From: Ascoidea rubescens DSM 1968
Lineage: Eukaryota; Ascomycota; Saccharomycetes; Ascoideales; Ascoideaceae
Length of the DNA: 64,000 nucleotides
Assembly: GCF_001661345.1 (NCBI RefSeq)
Contig: NW_017962919.1
Span: 682,001 to 746,000, forward strand
Direction of reading: 5' to 3'
The translations under genes were made by a program, and so were the position numbers. Shown here one piece after another: positions 1-10,796 of this stretch (the stretch's first letter is position 1; each line of letters begins with the position of its first letter). The notes beneath the pieces were generated by a model. It searched no databases and had not been told where the DNA came from. It was given only the letters and a program-made list of their open reading frames with translations.

Positions 1-485
1 GTCTTTTTCACTCCATCTCTCCATCTCTTTATCTCGTTATTTTCTTATCTCTCTTCCACCTATTTGAATCCCCCCAACCTCAATATCCTCACTTTCATCT
101 TTACCATTACACATCCATCGTTCTTCACTCTATTGCTATTATTACTGATACCTCTCAACATCATTTCTAATACTCGACTACACCTCTCTACACTGTCCTC
201 ACTTCTCCAGATCACCACTTTAAACTGTCCTCACTATTCTTCCATCTTCACTCCATTCTCCACCATATAACCCCATACTCCCATTATCCCACACACTCCC
301 ATATCCCACAATCCCACACTCCCAATAATACCTGACTTACAACTGACTCATTTATCTCACTTTGCCTTTATTTTTCTCTTAATTTGATTACTATTAACAA
401 TAGTAGTAATCTGTTTGTTTGTTTGTTTGTTTTTTCTTTCTCCCTCTCTCTCTATTCTCTATTCTTCTTTTAATCCTCATTTAAA
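1..485. other. Upstream region of the Yippee-like gene
   Basis: No gene is seen here. The plus strand is pyrimidine-rich (TC-rich blocks, CCCACAC-type blocks near 280-330, and a GTTT tetranucleotide run near 413-432) and leads into the ATG at 486. The only reading frame of any length (64-270) begins with TTG and has a low-complexity Thr/Ser/Leu/Ile composition, so I read it as chance. The stretch most likely holds the promoter and 5' leader of the 486-2081 gene, but I cannot point to a specific element. Confidence 0.5.
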
Positions 486-2081
486 ATGGGTTTAAAATAC
501 ACTGAAAATATCGAAATTAACGATAAATCAAGCCAAATTTACGTCTGCAAAAACTGTAAAACTCACTTACTAAAAAGTGACTGGATAGAAAGCTACGACT
601 TTAGAGGTATTCATGGTGATGCTTTTTACTCAAACAAGCTAATAAACTACCTAATTAACAAAAACATAAAAATCAAAGAAATGATGACCGGTTACTACCA
701 GGTCAAATCAATCAACTGCTACCAATGCCTATTAGAAATCGGCTGGAAATATATCAAAGCTAATGATCCATCTCAAAAATACAAAGAAAACAAATTTGTT
801 ATCGAAGCTGAACTACTAAACCAACTCAAGTTTAATTCAAATAACATCAATCTCTCTCTCAATTCAAAAAAAAATCTTTCAAAACTTAAAAATAGCAATC
901 TTAATAATAACAATATTAATAATAACAAACTCGCTAATAAAAATAATAATCTCATTCTAAATCAAAATGATTCAAAATCAATTCTTATTAATAACAATAA
1001 AAACAATAATAACAATAAAAACAATAACAACAATAATAACAACGATAACAACAATGAAAACAATGACCTGGGAATTATCTCAAAAATTAATAACAATACA
1101 CACTTTCCAAACACTTTCAACTCCTACAATAACAACGACGCTGATCTCTTTAATGACTACACTGTTTATAACATCTACGATGAATACAACTCAAACACCA
1201 ACAACTCAATTAAAATTGATCTCGACCTCGACCTCGACCTTGATCTAAATCTCATCCCAAATAATGAAACTGACATTGAAATCGATTCAGATCTAGATTC
1301 CCTGCAGGAAAACTCCTCCATCGACCTATCAAACGATAAACACTCTTCCTCTACTAACAACATTAAACAAATCAACTCAATCAAAAATGACGACTCGATA
1401 GATTCCTCTCTCGATTCCTCTCTCGATTCCTCTATAAATACAACTATCGATAATACCACCATCTCATCCCTAAATCTCATCCTAAACACAAACAGCGACT
1501 ATTCCCTCATCTCCATACAATCTCTAGCAAACAAACCTCCAAATGATAATCTCACTCCAAATCCAATCATAAATTCTCTAAATACAAGAAACATCACTCT
1601 CAACAACAACCAACTCATCTATCCTTATTTCAGAAGATCATACTCAAATCTCCCTAACCACCTCCCTTCCATTTCTAATCTATTCTCAAATACCCCAGAT
1701 TTCAACTTCGTAAATTACTATCCCTCGCCTCTTCCAATTCCTCACAACAATACCCCAATTACCCCAATTACTCCAATTACTCAAAATAACCAAATTAATA
1801 CCCCAAATACAACTCCAAGTATTCCCACAACAAACTCAATCATCAATAGCACCAGCACCAGCAACAGCAACAACAACAACAACAGCACCGGCATTTCACA
1901 CCGTTCTTCTAATGACCCTTCAATTCCCAATACAGATATCAATACATCTTCTTCTCCTTCTGCTCCTCCTCCTCCTCCCTCCTCTTCAAATCAATCTTAT
2001 CCTATCAACAATAGTAGAATTGGTAGACTAAATTCTATTAACCAAGGAGATCCAAATTGTTACTACTTTCCTTATTCCTAA
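486..2081 (+). CDS. Yippee/Moh1-family protein with long Asn/Ser-rich extension
   Basis: The first ~115 residues match the Yippee (YPEL/Moh1) zinc-binding fold. There is a CxxC pair at C21/C24, a second at C78/C81, and after it the family signature IGWKY followed by a SQKYKE-type stretch and a hydrophobic segment. Yeast Moh1 begins with a very similar MGL-Y sequence but is only about 138 residues long. Here the domain is followed by ~415 residues of low-complexity sequence: poly-Asn, DLDLDL repeats, Ser/Asp blocks and Pro-rich stretches near the end. The ATG at 486 is the first in frame and places the domain at the N-terminus as in homologues. Yippee proteins are structurally related to the Mis18/cereblon fold, and Moh1 is linked to stress survival in yeast. 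The function of the tail is unknown. The family call is firm; true orthology to MOH1 is less certain. Confidence 0.8.
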   Translation: MGLKYTENIEINDKSSQIYVCKNCKTHLLKSDWIESYDFRGIHGDAFYSNKLINYLINKNIKIKEMMTGYYQVKSINCYQCLLEIGWKYIKANDPSQKYKENKFVIEAELLNQLKFNSNNINLSLNSKKNLSKLKNSNLNNNNINNNKLANKNNNLILNQNDSKSILINNNKNNNNNKNNNNNNNNDNNNENNDLGIISKINNNTHFPNTFNSYNNNDADLFNDYTVYNIYDEYNSNTNNSIKIDLDLDLDLDLNLIPNNETDIEIDSDLDSLQENSSIDLSNDKHSSSTNNIKQINSIKNDDSIDSSLDSSLDSSINTTIDNTTISSLNLILNTNSDYSLISIQSLANKPPNDNLTPNPIINSLNTRNITLNNNQLIYPYFRRSYSNLPNHLPSISNLFSNTPDFNFVNYYPSPLPIPHNNTPITPITPITQNNQINTPNTTPSIPTTNSIINSTSTSNSNNNNNSTGISHRSSNDPSIPNTDINTSSSPSAPPPPPSSSNQSYPINNSRIGRLNSINQGDPNCYYFPYS

Positions 2082-2217
2082 GGTTATTTTTTTTTATTTA
2101 TTCTTATTACTTAATTCCAACTTGGGGTTTTATTTCCTATTTATATCATACCATCATTTTTTAAATTTTATCATCTATTTTGGTTTTTTTGGCTACCATT
2201 CATAATCTTTAACTGGT

Positions 2218-2219
2218 AT

Positions 2220-2302
<83 letters not shown>

Positions 2303-2304
2303 TT
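2218..2304. repeat. (TTTA)n microsatellite
   Basis: About 21 uninterrupted copies of the tetranucleotide TTTA, read directly from the sequence, downstream of the Yippee-like gene. It is likely length-polymorphic. Confidence 0.95.
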
Positions 2305-2637
2305 TTCTGTTTTTGTCGTCTTGGTTCTTTTATTTAACTATAACGTTAATTGTCTTTATTTTATTTTCAATTTTCAGGGTTTATCTTTATTCAATTATCT
2401 CTCTTATCTCATTCAACTGTTTTATTTCAACAAAAAACAACACTTCCACTTCAAATACGACTTTAAAGTCTTCATATTTTCTTTTTTTTATTGTTCTTCA
2501 CTTCTTTATCCTATTATAATTTACTGTCTTTCAACACCATCAATCTATTGCCCATTTTAGTATACTGTTTTTGTCTATATTTTACCAGTTCAACTATCTT
2601 TTTCAAGAAAGTTACGAAATAATTCTTAGATTCTATA

Positions 2638-2676
2638 TTTTACTTTACTTTACTTTACTTTACTTTACTTTACTTT
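2638..2676. repeat. (TTTAC)n microsatellite
   Basis: About eight copies of the pentanucleotide TTTAC, degenerating into TTTAT at the right end. Confidence 0.9.
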
Positions 2677-3135
2677 ATTTTATCATTCTAAATAAACCTT
2701 GATTTATCTATATCTAAATGAACCCACAATAATGCCCTACCAACTAATCCTTTCTTTTATTTATCTCACTTCTCTCATCCTCACATAGATAGTAATAAAT
2801 GTCATGAACTTTGAATCAACCACTCCTGAACCGGAAAGTCGTGAGTTCGACTCCGCCATCTACCGTTTTAATCAAATTACAGCCCATAATCCATAATAAA
2901 TACATTGTCCATAAAAGAATAACCCCATGGTAGTTTCTTTATCCCCTACATTAGTCAAAAAAAATTATCAAATGATCAGCTTTTTTATCAAGAAAGGAAT
3001 GCAATCTTTAAAAAATCTTTACTAATTATATTTCTAAACTAAAACTACTATAAAAAATCCGCTAGCTAAAGAGAGACTAGCAGCACCAAATAAATTTCAT
3101 CGTATTAAAAAAATTCATCAAAACTAGTAGCAGAA

Positions 3136-4377
<1,242 letters not shown>

Positions 4378-4399
4378 GAGACTTTGGGAGATTTGAGAA

Positions 4400-5137
4400 T
4401 CACCAAACCAGGTCGTCGTCAAAGTCGCTTGGAGCAACAGAAGTAGCAGGGCTGGTGTGGTTTGTGGGTGGAGTGTCGCAGAGATCTCTGTTTGTGCCCA
4501 AAGGCGTTGCACAACCACTTGGTGCTTGTTTGTGTTGGTGTGTCTCGCTCAGCTTTTGTCTGCAACCTGTGTCGTGCTCTTGCCCTTGCTCTTGTTCTTG
4601 CTCTTGCTTTTCCTTGTCTGCTTCCTCTCCTTCTGACTGGGAATCCAACTCCATCACTGGTCGAGTGGGATTTACCCAGTTGTACACTGCTGTTGGCACA
4701 AAATGCAAATCAGACCCAATCCACTTGCGGTTGCCTCTGTGGCTGCTGTTGTCTGGGGCATAGTATAGTGGTGTGTTGGAGTAGATGGTCTGGAGACACT
4801 GGAGGTCGTCGTCTGAGAGATTGGGGGTTTTGACCACTCTGATTCCAGTGCTGAACGAGTAGGTGAACAAAACTGGGCCATAAAGCAGCAGGAAGTCAGG
4901 GAGAAACTGCGACAACAATCTGCTCAAGCCCTCAAGCGTCACACACATATCCCCATAGCTGTTGTAGCAAAAGAGACTGCTGCCGGTGTTGCTGCCATTG
5001 TTGCTGCCATTGTTGCTGCCATTGTTGCTGCCATTGTTGCTGCCATTGTTGCTGCCATTGTTGCTGTTGATGGTTGTGTTGGTTGTGAGATGTGCATTGC
5101 CAAAGTGGGTGTGGTTTTCATCTGGCATTGCTGACAT
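4400..5137 (-). CDS. Unknown protein encoded in inverted repeat, copy 1
   Basis: I do not recognise this protein. From the first ATG (5137; a second in-frame ATG follows three codons later) it is 245 residues. The longer open frame to 5263 begins with GTG and was not used. In order it has a His/Asn-rich N-terminus; a GSNN tract encoded by a 12-bp minisatellite; a central hydrophobic/aromatic, likely folded block of ~100 residues (around LLSQFLPDFLLLYGPVLF and later RKWIGSDLHFVPTAVYNW); an acidic Glu/Gln stretch (EQEQEQEQGQE); and a Thr/Pro-rich tail ending DFDDDLVW. The aromatic acidic end could be an activation- or interaction-type tail, which is inference only. There is no signal peptide or convincing membrane segment. 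It is identical to the 31124-31861 gene. It is transcribed away from the loop, toward the polyubiquitin promoter, and unlike its neighbours it uses G+C-rich codons, including CTG. Confidence 0.7.
   Translation of the reverse strand: MSAMPDENHTHFGNAHLTTNTTINSNNGSNNGSNNGSNNGSNNGSNNGSNTGSSLFCYNSYGDMCVTLEGLSRLLSQFLPDFLLLYGPVLFTYSFSTGIRVVKTPNLSDDDLQCLQTIYSNTPLYYAPDNSSHRGNRKWIGSDLHFVPTAVYNWVNPTRPVMELDSQSEGEEADKEKQEQEQEQGQEHDTGCRQKLSETHQHKQAPSGCATPLGTNRDLCDTPPTNHTSPATSVAPSDFDDDLVW
4979..5062 (-). repeat. 12-bp coding minisatellite in repeat copy 1
   Basis: Six perfect copies plus one variant of the unit AACAATGGCAGC (minus-strand sense), encoding the GSNN tract. The unit number is the same in the other copy at 31199-31282. 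Confidence 0.9.
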
Positions 5138-5443
5138 TGCTGAGTATGGTGAGTTAGCTGAACTTTGCCGGTTTGCTTGCGTTGGCAGTCTGTGTGGAGA
5201 TGGGTAGTGAGTTACAGGTGCAATTGACAGTTGGTGGATTGGGTGGTGAATGAACAGATACACAGGTTCAAGATGGATAGTTAAATAGATTTGGAATCGG
5301 ACACTGGGATTGTAAGAGCTTTTATGTTTTCATGTTCACACAGTTTCAAGTGTTTTGCCCCTACTTTGTCTTCCCTTTTTTTATTTTCAATTTTCGTTTT
5401 TCGTTTCTCTTTCTAGATTTCTACTTTGTATTTTCTTTTTTAG

Positions 5444-7110
5444 TTTATTTGTCTGAATGGCTAATGGTTGTGTTATCTGGATTGCATATCTCACACTGGA
5501 ATTACAGGTTTCAGGTTAACAACCAAAAATAGTTGGGATTTTTCTCAGTCAATGTTTCTTCGACTTAATACTCGACTTTCTCTTGACTCTCTTTTGATTC
5601 TCTTTCTCGATTCTCTCGCATTGTCCACCATTGGAACAACTTTGCAGCCAGAACTGTTACTGATGGCCCAAATCGGCATTTGGGAATCCGGAAAGCATCG
5701 CCGGTACTGTCCGTTGGACTCATCCAAGCAACGCTCGAACACACGAGTGCTCACCATCCTTTGCACCGTTTTTCCTTCCAAAACAGTGGAAACAGCTGGC
5801 TTTCCGGTTTCTTCGGTGTGTTTTGGCAGCTCGCCGAAGAAAAAATTGGAAAACACCAAACTTGAGGATGCAATGCCTGTTGCGTCACAATGCGTCCGTC
5901 AGCCGCAAAAGTCGAAACTCAAACTACTTCTGTAGTTTATCAAGGATATTATCAAAATACCATCACCTTCTTGTCATCGACAGATATATTACTGTAGAAA
6001 AATTGTCGAAATACAGGCAAACACAATTTATATATCAGAACTTAATTATCGAGTAGTTGGATTAACAAAAGGGAAAAATCATCATTATTTCCAAACTCAA
6101 AAACTCAAAAACTCAAAAATTCAGAAACTCAGAAAAGAGCTCAAAGGAGGTCGATCAAGAAAAACACATTTCCATCAACAACCTCGCAGTTTGTTCAGTC
6201 TCCTTGCTCTTTCCACCAGATAAGACACTATCGATTGAAGTGCCAGCAACGACATTGAATACTTGTCTTCTCAAGCTCTATCAACGGCACCGATACATCA
6301 ATTCAATTAATTGCTATCAAATCACTTAATTGCTAATTATTTTGCACTCCCACAACTTCAAACAGTATGTAAATACAGTTTCACTACCATCAATATTGAT
6401 TGTCTTTGAAATATTTTAGCTTTTCTGATGATTGCACATGTAAATTCTATGTGATATTATTTAATAGTCGGAATTCAAACTGGAAAACTGTATTTCTCTT
6501 TTGCAAAGAAATGAGAGCTTCATATTATCTATATCGAGTCTAATTTTTCTGAATATTTTGTTTTTTTTGGAATACCATTTTCATTCTCAGTCTTTTGAAT
6601 CACCAGCTGTATTTTTCCGCTTTTAGCACAATTTCAGCTTAGATACAGTCCATGAGACATAAACTGCTCTCTTAATCAATCCATAAGCCAATCAAATGAC
6701 TTGTTCACCGTTCTCTTACCCAAAATCGCAAAAATCACCGCAAAAGTAAAAAAAAAAAAAAAAAAAAAAAAGAAGCCTGATNGGTGACGCCTATATATGC
6801 ATATTCATGCAGTTTTACAGCTACTTGCTCCACCCGTATCTGTGGTGTTTTTCCATCGGTGAATCAAAAAGTCAAAAACAGTGGTAAGAAATTAAAATCC
6901 ATTTATTGTTTTGATATTTAATCTAATCAACTATTGTTTATCGATTTCGCTTACTTCTCATTCATTTCAAACAGATCTGTTTTATATTCTCCGATAAACT
7001 TCACACAGAACCCTGTCTCATTTCTCATTTCTTTTTCTTTTTCTTTTTCTTTTTCTTTTTTTCTTGAGGACTCAAAACTTGATAGCTTGAGAGCTTAAGA
7101 AACAGACAAA
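5444..7110. other. Gene-free interval between repeat copy 1 and PEX8
   Basis: This 1.67-kb stretch begins at the inner edge of repeat copy 1, so its left part is the distal upstream DNA of the copy-1 gene. About 5600-5940 is G+C-richer and carries two overlapping frames on opposite strands (5468-5935 and 5545-5859) with no recognisable domain, so I do not call them genes. Further right it is AT-rich with short AACTCAAA runs near 6100, a poly-A run, one ambiguous base (N at 6782) and a TATATA near 6791. The last ~300 bp, ending in a CTTTTT repeat at 7030-7065, is presumably the PEX8 promoter and leader. Confidence 0.45.
7030..7065. repeat. (CTTTTT)n tract in PEX8 leader
   Basis: About six copies of CTTTTT lie directly upstream of the PEX8 ATG. 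Pyrimidine-rich tracts of this kind are common in yeast 5' leaders. Confidence 0.85.
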
Positions 7111-9510
7111 ATGAGTGGCAGAGATCATTATAACCCAAGTCCAAATGGAAGAAATATATCAAATATGCAATCCAATAAGAATGTTTCCTTGAATATTATT
7201 AATAGAAATCCAACCGAGATTGATCTCTTATTCAACTATCTAAGAAACCCTTCTTCAATGACTCCAAAAACCATTTTAGGCTATATCGTTCATTATTTGC
7301 CTACACTAAAAAACGATAAAAATGTTTCTCTTTTAATTTCCTATCTTTTAATCTCTCCAGCTTTTTTTTTTAGTAATAATAATAACAATAATATCACAAA
7401 ATCCACAAGTATAGGTCTTAATGATTCTTACTTGGTTATCGAAGCAATCAAGACCTCATTTGAAAAGAAAATCAAAATCTCTTTGCCAACTTTATCAATC
7501 AAAAATTTTTACAACTCGTTTTTAAAAATTATACTTCAATTTCATAATCTGAATATTAATCCTCTAGGTCAAAATTTAATAATCTCTGGCATCTTATTAG
7601 CTGATAACTCTCTAATTAATTATCGCTTGAAAATCCCTGAAAATATTTTTTTTTTCAATGATTTTAACCAAAAGATTTTACAAATTTATTCAATAAATTT
7701 AAAAAGGTTTTTCAACAATGAACTGTACATTTTGTTAAATTTCAAGTCTCTTGTCTTAAACAATTTCAATAATTCTCCTCTTAATTATTTAAACTATCTA
7801 AATTATATAAACAGTATCGATAATAATAACATAAATCATTTAAATAGAAATAAAAATAAAAATAAAAATATAAATATAAATATAAATGACTATAAAATTT
7901 TTGAAACAATGTTTAAAGAAAAGTCATTAATGGTCATTTCACTCGCTTGTGTTTTCAATTATCTATTACAACCAAATGTTCAAAATACATCTCAAATTAT
8001 TCACTTTAAAAAAAATATCCCCAATTTAGAAATCTTATTGCTATCAATTAATCTACTATTTAACTCAAAATATGGATTAAGCAATATCAATTTACTCACC
8101 AATAGTAACAACTCAGCTGACAATAATCTTGTTTTAAAGCACTTGAACAGGTTATCCTTTTTAATTGAAAATTCAATTATAAATATTGGAAAAAATCTTG
8201 ATCAGCAATACAGCAGTTTATTGTTTAACGCTAAAAACATCATATCGCTAATTCCATTGAATAATAAACCACTAATCGCTAAAGATAACCAAATCATTGA
8301 AAATAAATTGTTATTATTAGATTATACTTTAACTAATTTAGTCGACTACTCTAAAAATTTAAACAACTATTCATTAAACTTGTCAGATTCAGACAATGAG
8401 TTGAACTGGAATGTGATAAAAAACACAATTTTTTCAATTATTATTATCAATAAAAGCTTTACTGACTTGTCATTATCAACCAACTTTTTCTCAAATAATT
8501 TCAAAAATAGTGAAATTTCGTCATTTATTATAAACTATTATTCCAATATCTTGAAAATTTTATTCTTTTTGAATTTCATATTGAGTAAAATCGGTACTGG
8601 GGGATTTCAAAGCTATAAATTGATTTACTTAACATCGATGAATAATTTAATTGAGTTTGATTTGAAAACAAACGATAGAGAGGAAAATAAAGCAACAATC
8701 CATGAAAATTTAAGTGATTTGTTTTTAAGTTATATCCCCAACTATAATTCAAATAAAAGACCGCAAGAGTTGGATATTAATAATAAGATTATCAAGTCAA
8801 ATCTAAACTTTTTATTGAATTATTGGGAGTATTTAGTTCAGCATTGTTCACAGCATTATTTTAACAATACTATACTACCGATTATAAATTTTTTTATAGA
8901 GAAACCCATAGTTGAGATTATAAAAGAAGGCCATAAAGATTTGCTAGAAAATTCGCATTCTGTTAAATTGTTGTCGTTAGGGGCTATTAAGGAAGGTGAG
9001 ATCAATTTAATAAATTATTTGGAGATAATTTTGGGACAGTTTCCGATAATTTTGTCTTTTAATCAACTAAATCTAGCGATAAAATCAATTTCAATAGTTA
9101 TTAGAGGAAATTACGATGCCCAGGATTATCGGCTTAATCAAACAATAGAAGAAATGTTTTTGTCCAAGATATATTTGAAAATCAACTCAATCAAAAGTGG
9201 AATCCCATTATCAAACCACAATTTAAATGACTTTGATCCACCATCGACGAAAGCAGCGATTGCATGCTGTTTGATCAACATTATTCCATACACGAATAGC
9301 GAAATTCTAATAGACTGGTTAAATGTGATATATTTCAACATAATATTCAGCCGAAGGAACGCACTAACTGGCAAAGAACAGGACTTTTTGGCTGATAAAC
9401 TCTGGGATATAATCAGCGACAACTTGGGGGTCGAGAAGTCGAACATCGCGATAAACTGGTGGTACAACAAGGAGAAGATAGAGACATCATTGATTCCATC
9501 AAAGCTCTAG
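7111..9510 (+). CDS. PEX8: Probable peroxisomal import protein Pex8, ends in SKL
   Basis: 799 residues from the ATG at 7111. The protein ends Ile-Pro-Ser-Lys-Leu, a canonical C-terminal peroxisomal targeting signal (PTS1). It is a long helical, Leu/Ile/Asn-rich protein without transmembrane segments. The most conserved-looking part is the C-terminal ~100 residues, including AAIACCLINIIPYT, a FSRRN motif and NWWYN. Yeast Pex8 is an intraperoxisomal peripheral membrane protein of the importomer. It carries a PTS1, and its C-terminal region is the conserved part, linking the docking and RING complexes. Size (yeast homologues about 590-750 residues) and the PTS1 fit. A poly-Lys/Asn stretch near residues 245-262 is low complexity. 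The assignment is by pattern and length, so another peroxisomal matrix protein is possible. Confidence 0.65.
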   Translation: MSGRDHYNPSPNGRNISNMQSNKNVSLNIINRNPTEIDLLFNYLRNPSSMTPKTILGYIVHYLPTLKNDKNVSLLISYLLISPAFFFSNNNNNNITKSTSIGLNDSYLVIEAIKTSFEKKIKISLPTLSIKNFYNSFLKIILQFHNLNINPLGQNLIISGILLADNSLINYRLKIPENIFFFNDFNQKILQIYSINLKRFFNNELYILLNFKSLVLNNFNNSPLNYLNYLNYINSIDNNNINHLNRNKNKNKNINININDYKIFETMFKEKSLMVISLACVFNYLLQPNVQNTSQIIHFKKNIPNLEILLLSINLLFNSKYGLSNINLLTNSNNSADNNLVLKHLNRLSFLIENSIINIGKNLDQQYSSLLFNAKNIISLIPLNNKPLIAKDNQIIENKLLLLDYTLTNLVDYSKNLNNYSLNLSDSDNELNWNVIKNTIFSIIIINKSFTDLSLSTNFFSNNFKNSEISSFIINYYSNILKILFFLNFILSKIGTGGFQSYKLIYLTSMNNLIEFDLKTNDREENKATIHENLSDLFLSYIPNYNSNKRPQELDINNKIIKSNLNFLLNYWEYLVQHCSQHYFNNTILPIINFFIEKPIVEIIKEGHKDLLENSHSVKLLSLGAIKEGEINLINYLEIILGQFPIILSFNQLNLAIKSISIVIRGNYDAQDYRLNQTIEEMFLSKIYLKINSIKSGIPLSNHNLNDFDPPSTKAAIACCLINIIPYTNSEILIDWLNVIYFNIIFSRRNALTGKEQDFLADKLWDIISDNLGVEKSNIAINWWYNKEKIETSLIPSKL

Positions 9511-9902
9511 TAGACAGCAGGACTGGATGGTTTTATGTAGTTTTTTCTGATAGTTGATTTTACATTTGTTCTTTTCTCTCGCTGAGCTGTGTCAAAGGAA
9601 GTAGACGACGGCTATTGAGCAGCAATTTCCAGCAGCATCCATTGTAACTTTGAAACAGACTGAGTTCGAAGAGCTGGCGAATTGAAATAGCTACCATTTG
9701 CTGTAGCACAGAAGATATTCCCATATCGCTATCTCATATCTCCAGTTTCCAAGCTATCGCTCCTAGCGCGGAATGCGCGAGTATAAGAAAGAGCTTTGGA
9801 AGCTGAGGCCCATGTAGAAACAGCACCAGGAACAGCACTTTTCTTCTTCATCTTCTTTCTCTTCTTTCTCTCCAGCTTCCTCTCATCTTGCACTACTTCA
9901 CT
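9511..9902 (+). promoter_or_regulatory. PEX8-MPC2 intergenic region
   Basis: About 390 bp between two tandem plus-strand genes. It must hold the PEX8 terminator and the MPC2 promoter. The last ~60 bp are CTTCTTTCTC-rich, a typical yeast leader. The antisense frame 9729-9974 overlaps the MPC2 first exon and is a shadow. Confidence 0.5.
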
Positions 9903-10405
9903 ATGGCATCCAGAGCATTCACCGGCAAGTTCGCCAGATTCATGAATTCGGAAACAGGCCCCAAAACAATTCATTTCTGGGTACGTTGAAGCTGTCCTTT
10001 TCTGCTTTTTCTGTCTCTTGTTTTCTTTCTTTTACTAACACCAGTGGCAATTTGCTTACAACACAGGCACCAACATTGAAATGGGCACTCGTCATTGCTG
10101 GTATCAGCGATATCAAGAGGCCTGTTGACTCCCTTTCTGGAACCCAACAGTTTGCTCTACTCTGCACCGGTGCTATCTGGACTAGATGGTCCCTTATTAT
10201 AAAGCCCAAGAACTATCTTTTGGCTTCTGTCAACTTCTTCCTTGGATCAGTCGCAGGAATTCAAATTGGTAGAATTGTTTACTGGAGAAATTCCCAAGGG
10301 GATTCAATTGGTGAAATTGCTCAATATATTGCAAATGGTAAGGCTAAAGAAACCAAAGAGGTTGCACCAGCTCCGGTTATTGCTAAAATAATTGAAAAGG
10401 CATAG
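9903..10405 (+). CDS. MPC2: Mitochondrial pyruvate carrier subunit, one intron
   Basis: Two exons, 9903-9980 and 10067-10405, give a 138-residue protein. The N-terminus reads ASRAFTGKFARFMNSETGPK, then TIHFW across the splice into APTLKW. This closely matches yeast Mpc2/Mpc3 (SETGPKTVHFW-APTLKWGLVFAG). Later motifs DIKRP, TGAIWTRWS, IKPKNYLLASVNFFLG and the three short hydrophobic segments are family hallmarks. Mpc proteins form the inner-membrane heterodimer that imports pyruvate into mitochondria. Splicing is phase 0 and restores the whole family N-terminus, which supports both exon choice and the start codon. The tail (KAKETKEVAPAP) is variable. Whether it equals Mpc2 or Mpc3 cannot be said, since those are paralogues within the S. 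cerevisiae lineage. Confidence 0.95.
9981..10066 (+). other. Spliceosomal intron of MPC2
   Basis: 86-bp intron with donor GTACGT (9981), perfect branch site TACTAAC at 10033-10039 and acceptor ACACAG ending at 10066. A nearer CAG at 10042-10044 is too close to the branch A and would break the reading frame match to Mpc2. Confidence 0.92.
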
Positions 10406-10796
10406 ATCAAGAATTGCAATGATTTAATAATTACTTAATTTAACAATTAAATTGCTATAAAATTATGTTTTGAGGAAAATTTTACATTTTAAAATTAGAA
10501 TTTTTTTCGTTTCTTTTCATCACAATTGTATTTTTGTTTTCTTCTTATTTTAATTACGATTCCTGTTTTATGGTTCTACTTTATTTTGTCTTTTGTTTTT
10601 ATATTTTTTATCTTTATTTGATTCTGTTTTGTTTTATCATTCATTTTAATTCATCAAAATAAGATATCTTAACTATGAAATTACTTGAAAATATTTCTTA
10701 CACGTTTGATCCGTAGATCTGGTTTGTTTATGCATGCAGAAACACGCGTCTATGTAAAAATGACCATGATTGAGGTACACATGAAAGCTATATACA
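10406..10796. other. Convergent intergenic region MPC2 / unknown gene
   Basis: About 390 bp of AT-rich sequence between converging genes, with T-rich tracts suited to 3' end formation on both strands. Nothing else is seen. Confidence 0.5.

Larger units (their letters stand above)
2082..3135. other. Convergent intergenic region with simple repeats
   Basis: This 1.05-kb stretch lies between the 3' ends of the Yippee-like gene (+) and polyubiquitin (-). It holds a long TTTA run, a TTTAC run and otherwise AT-rich sequence. Short frames at 2313-2560 are repeat-adjacent hydrophobic low-complexity sequence and are not supported. A B-box-like patch near 2843-2856 followed by TTTT was considered as a tRNA and rejected. 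No coding gene is seen. Confidence 0.5.
4378..5443 (-). repeat. Inverted repeat copy 1 (1,066 bp)
   Basis: This is the reverse complement of 30818-31883. The junctions were placed by eye. At the right end both copies share CTAAAAAAG and diverge just outside it. At the left end both share CCAAAGTCTC (minus-strand sense) and then diverge. The lengths are equal (position p in copy 2 corresponds to 36261-p here), and all six-frame translations I compared are identical, so there are no indels and no visible substitutions. The repeat is richer in G+C than its surroundings. It contains one complete gene, about 306 bp of upstream DNA and only 22 bp after the stop. Confidence 0.95.

Noticed and set aside
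2785-2866. tRNA-like patch: B-box-like AGTTCGACTCC followed by TTTT, with partial acceptor pairing
   Set aside because: The T stem, D arm and anticodon stem do not pair on either strand and no A box is present on the plus strand, so it is at best a decayed relic.
4455-5207. Plus-strand frames of 73-123 codons in repeat copy 1 (and mirror frames in 31054-31806)
   Set aside because: Antisense to the repeat gene; Leu-rich and Cys-rich low-complexity products are the complement of the GSNN and Glu/Gln tracts.
5468-5935. 155-codon frame right of repeat copy 1, with overlapping minus-strand frame 5545-5859
   Set aside because: Two equally good frames on opposite strands, no domain, Ser/Leu-rich; G+C-rich DNA lowers stop frequency.
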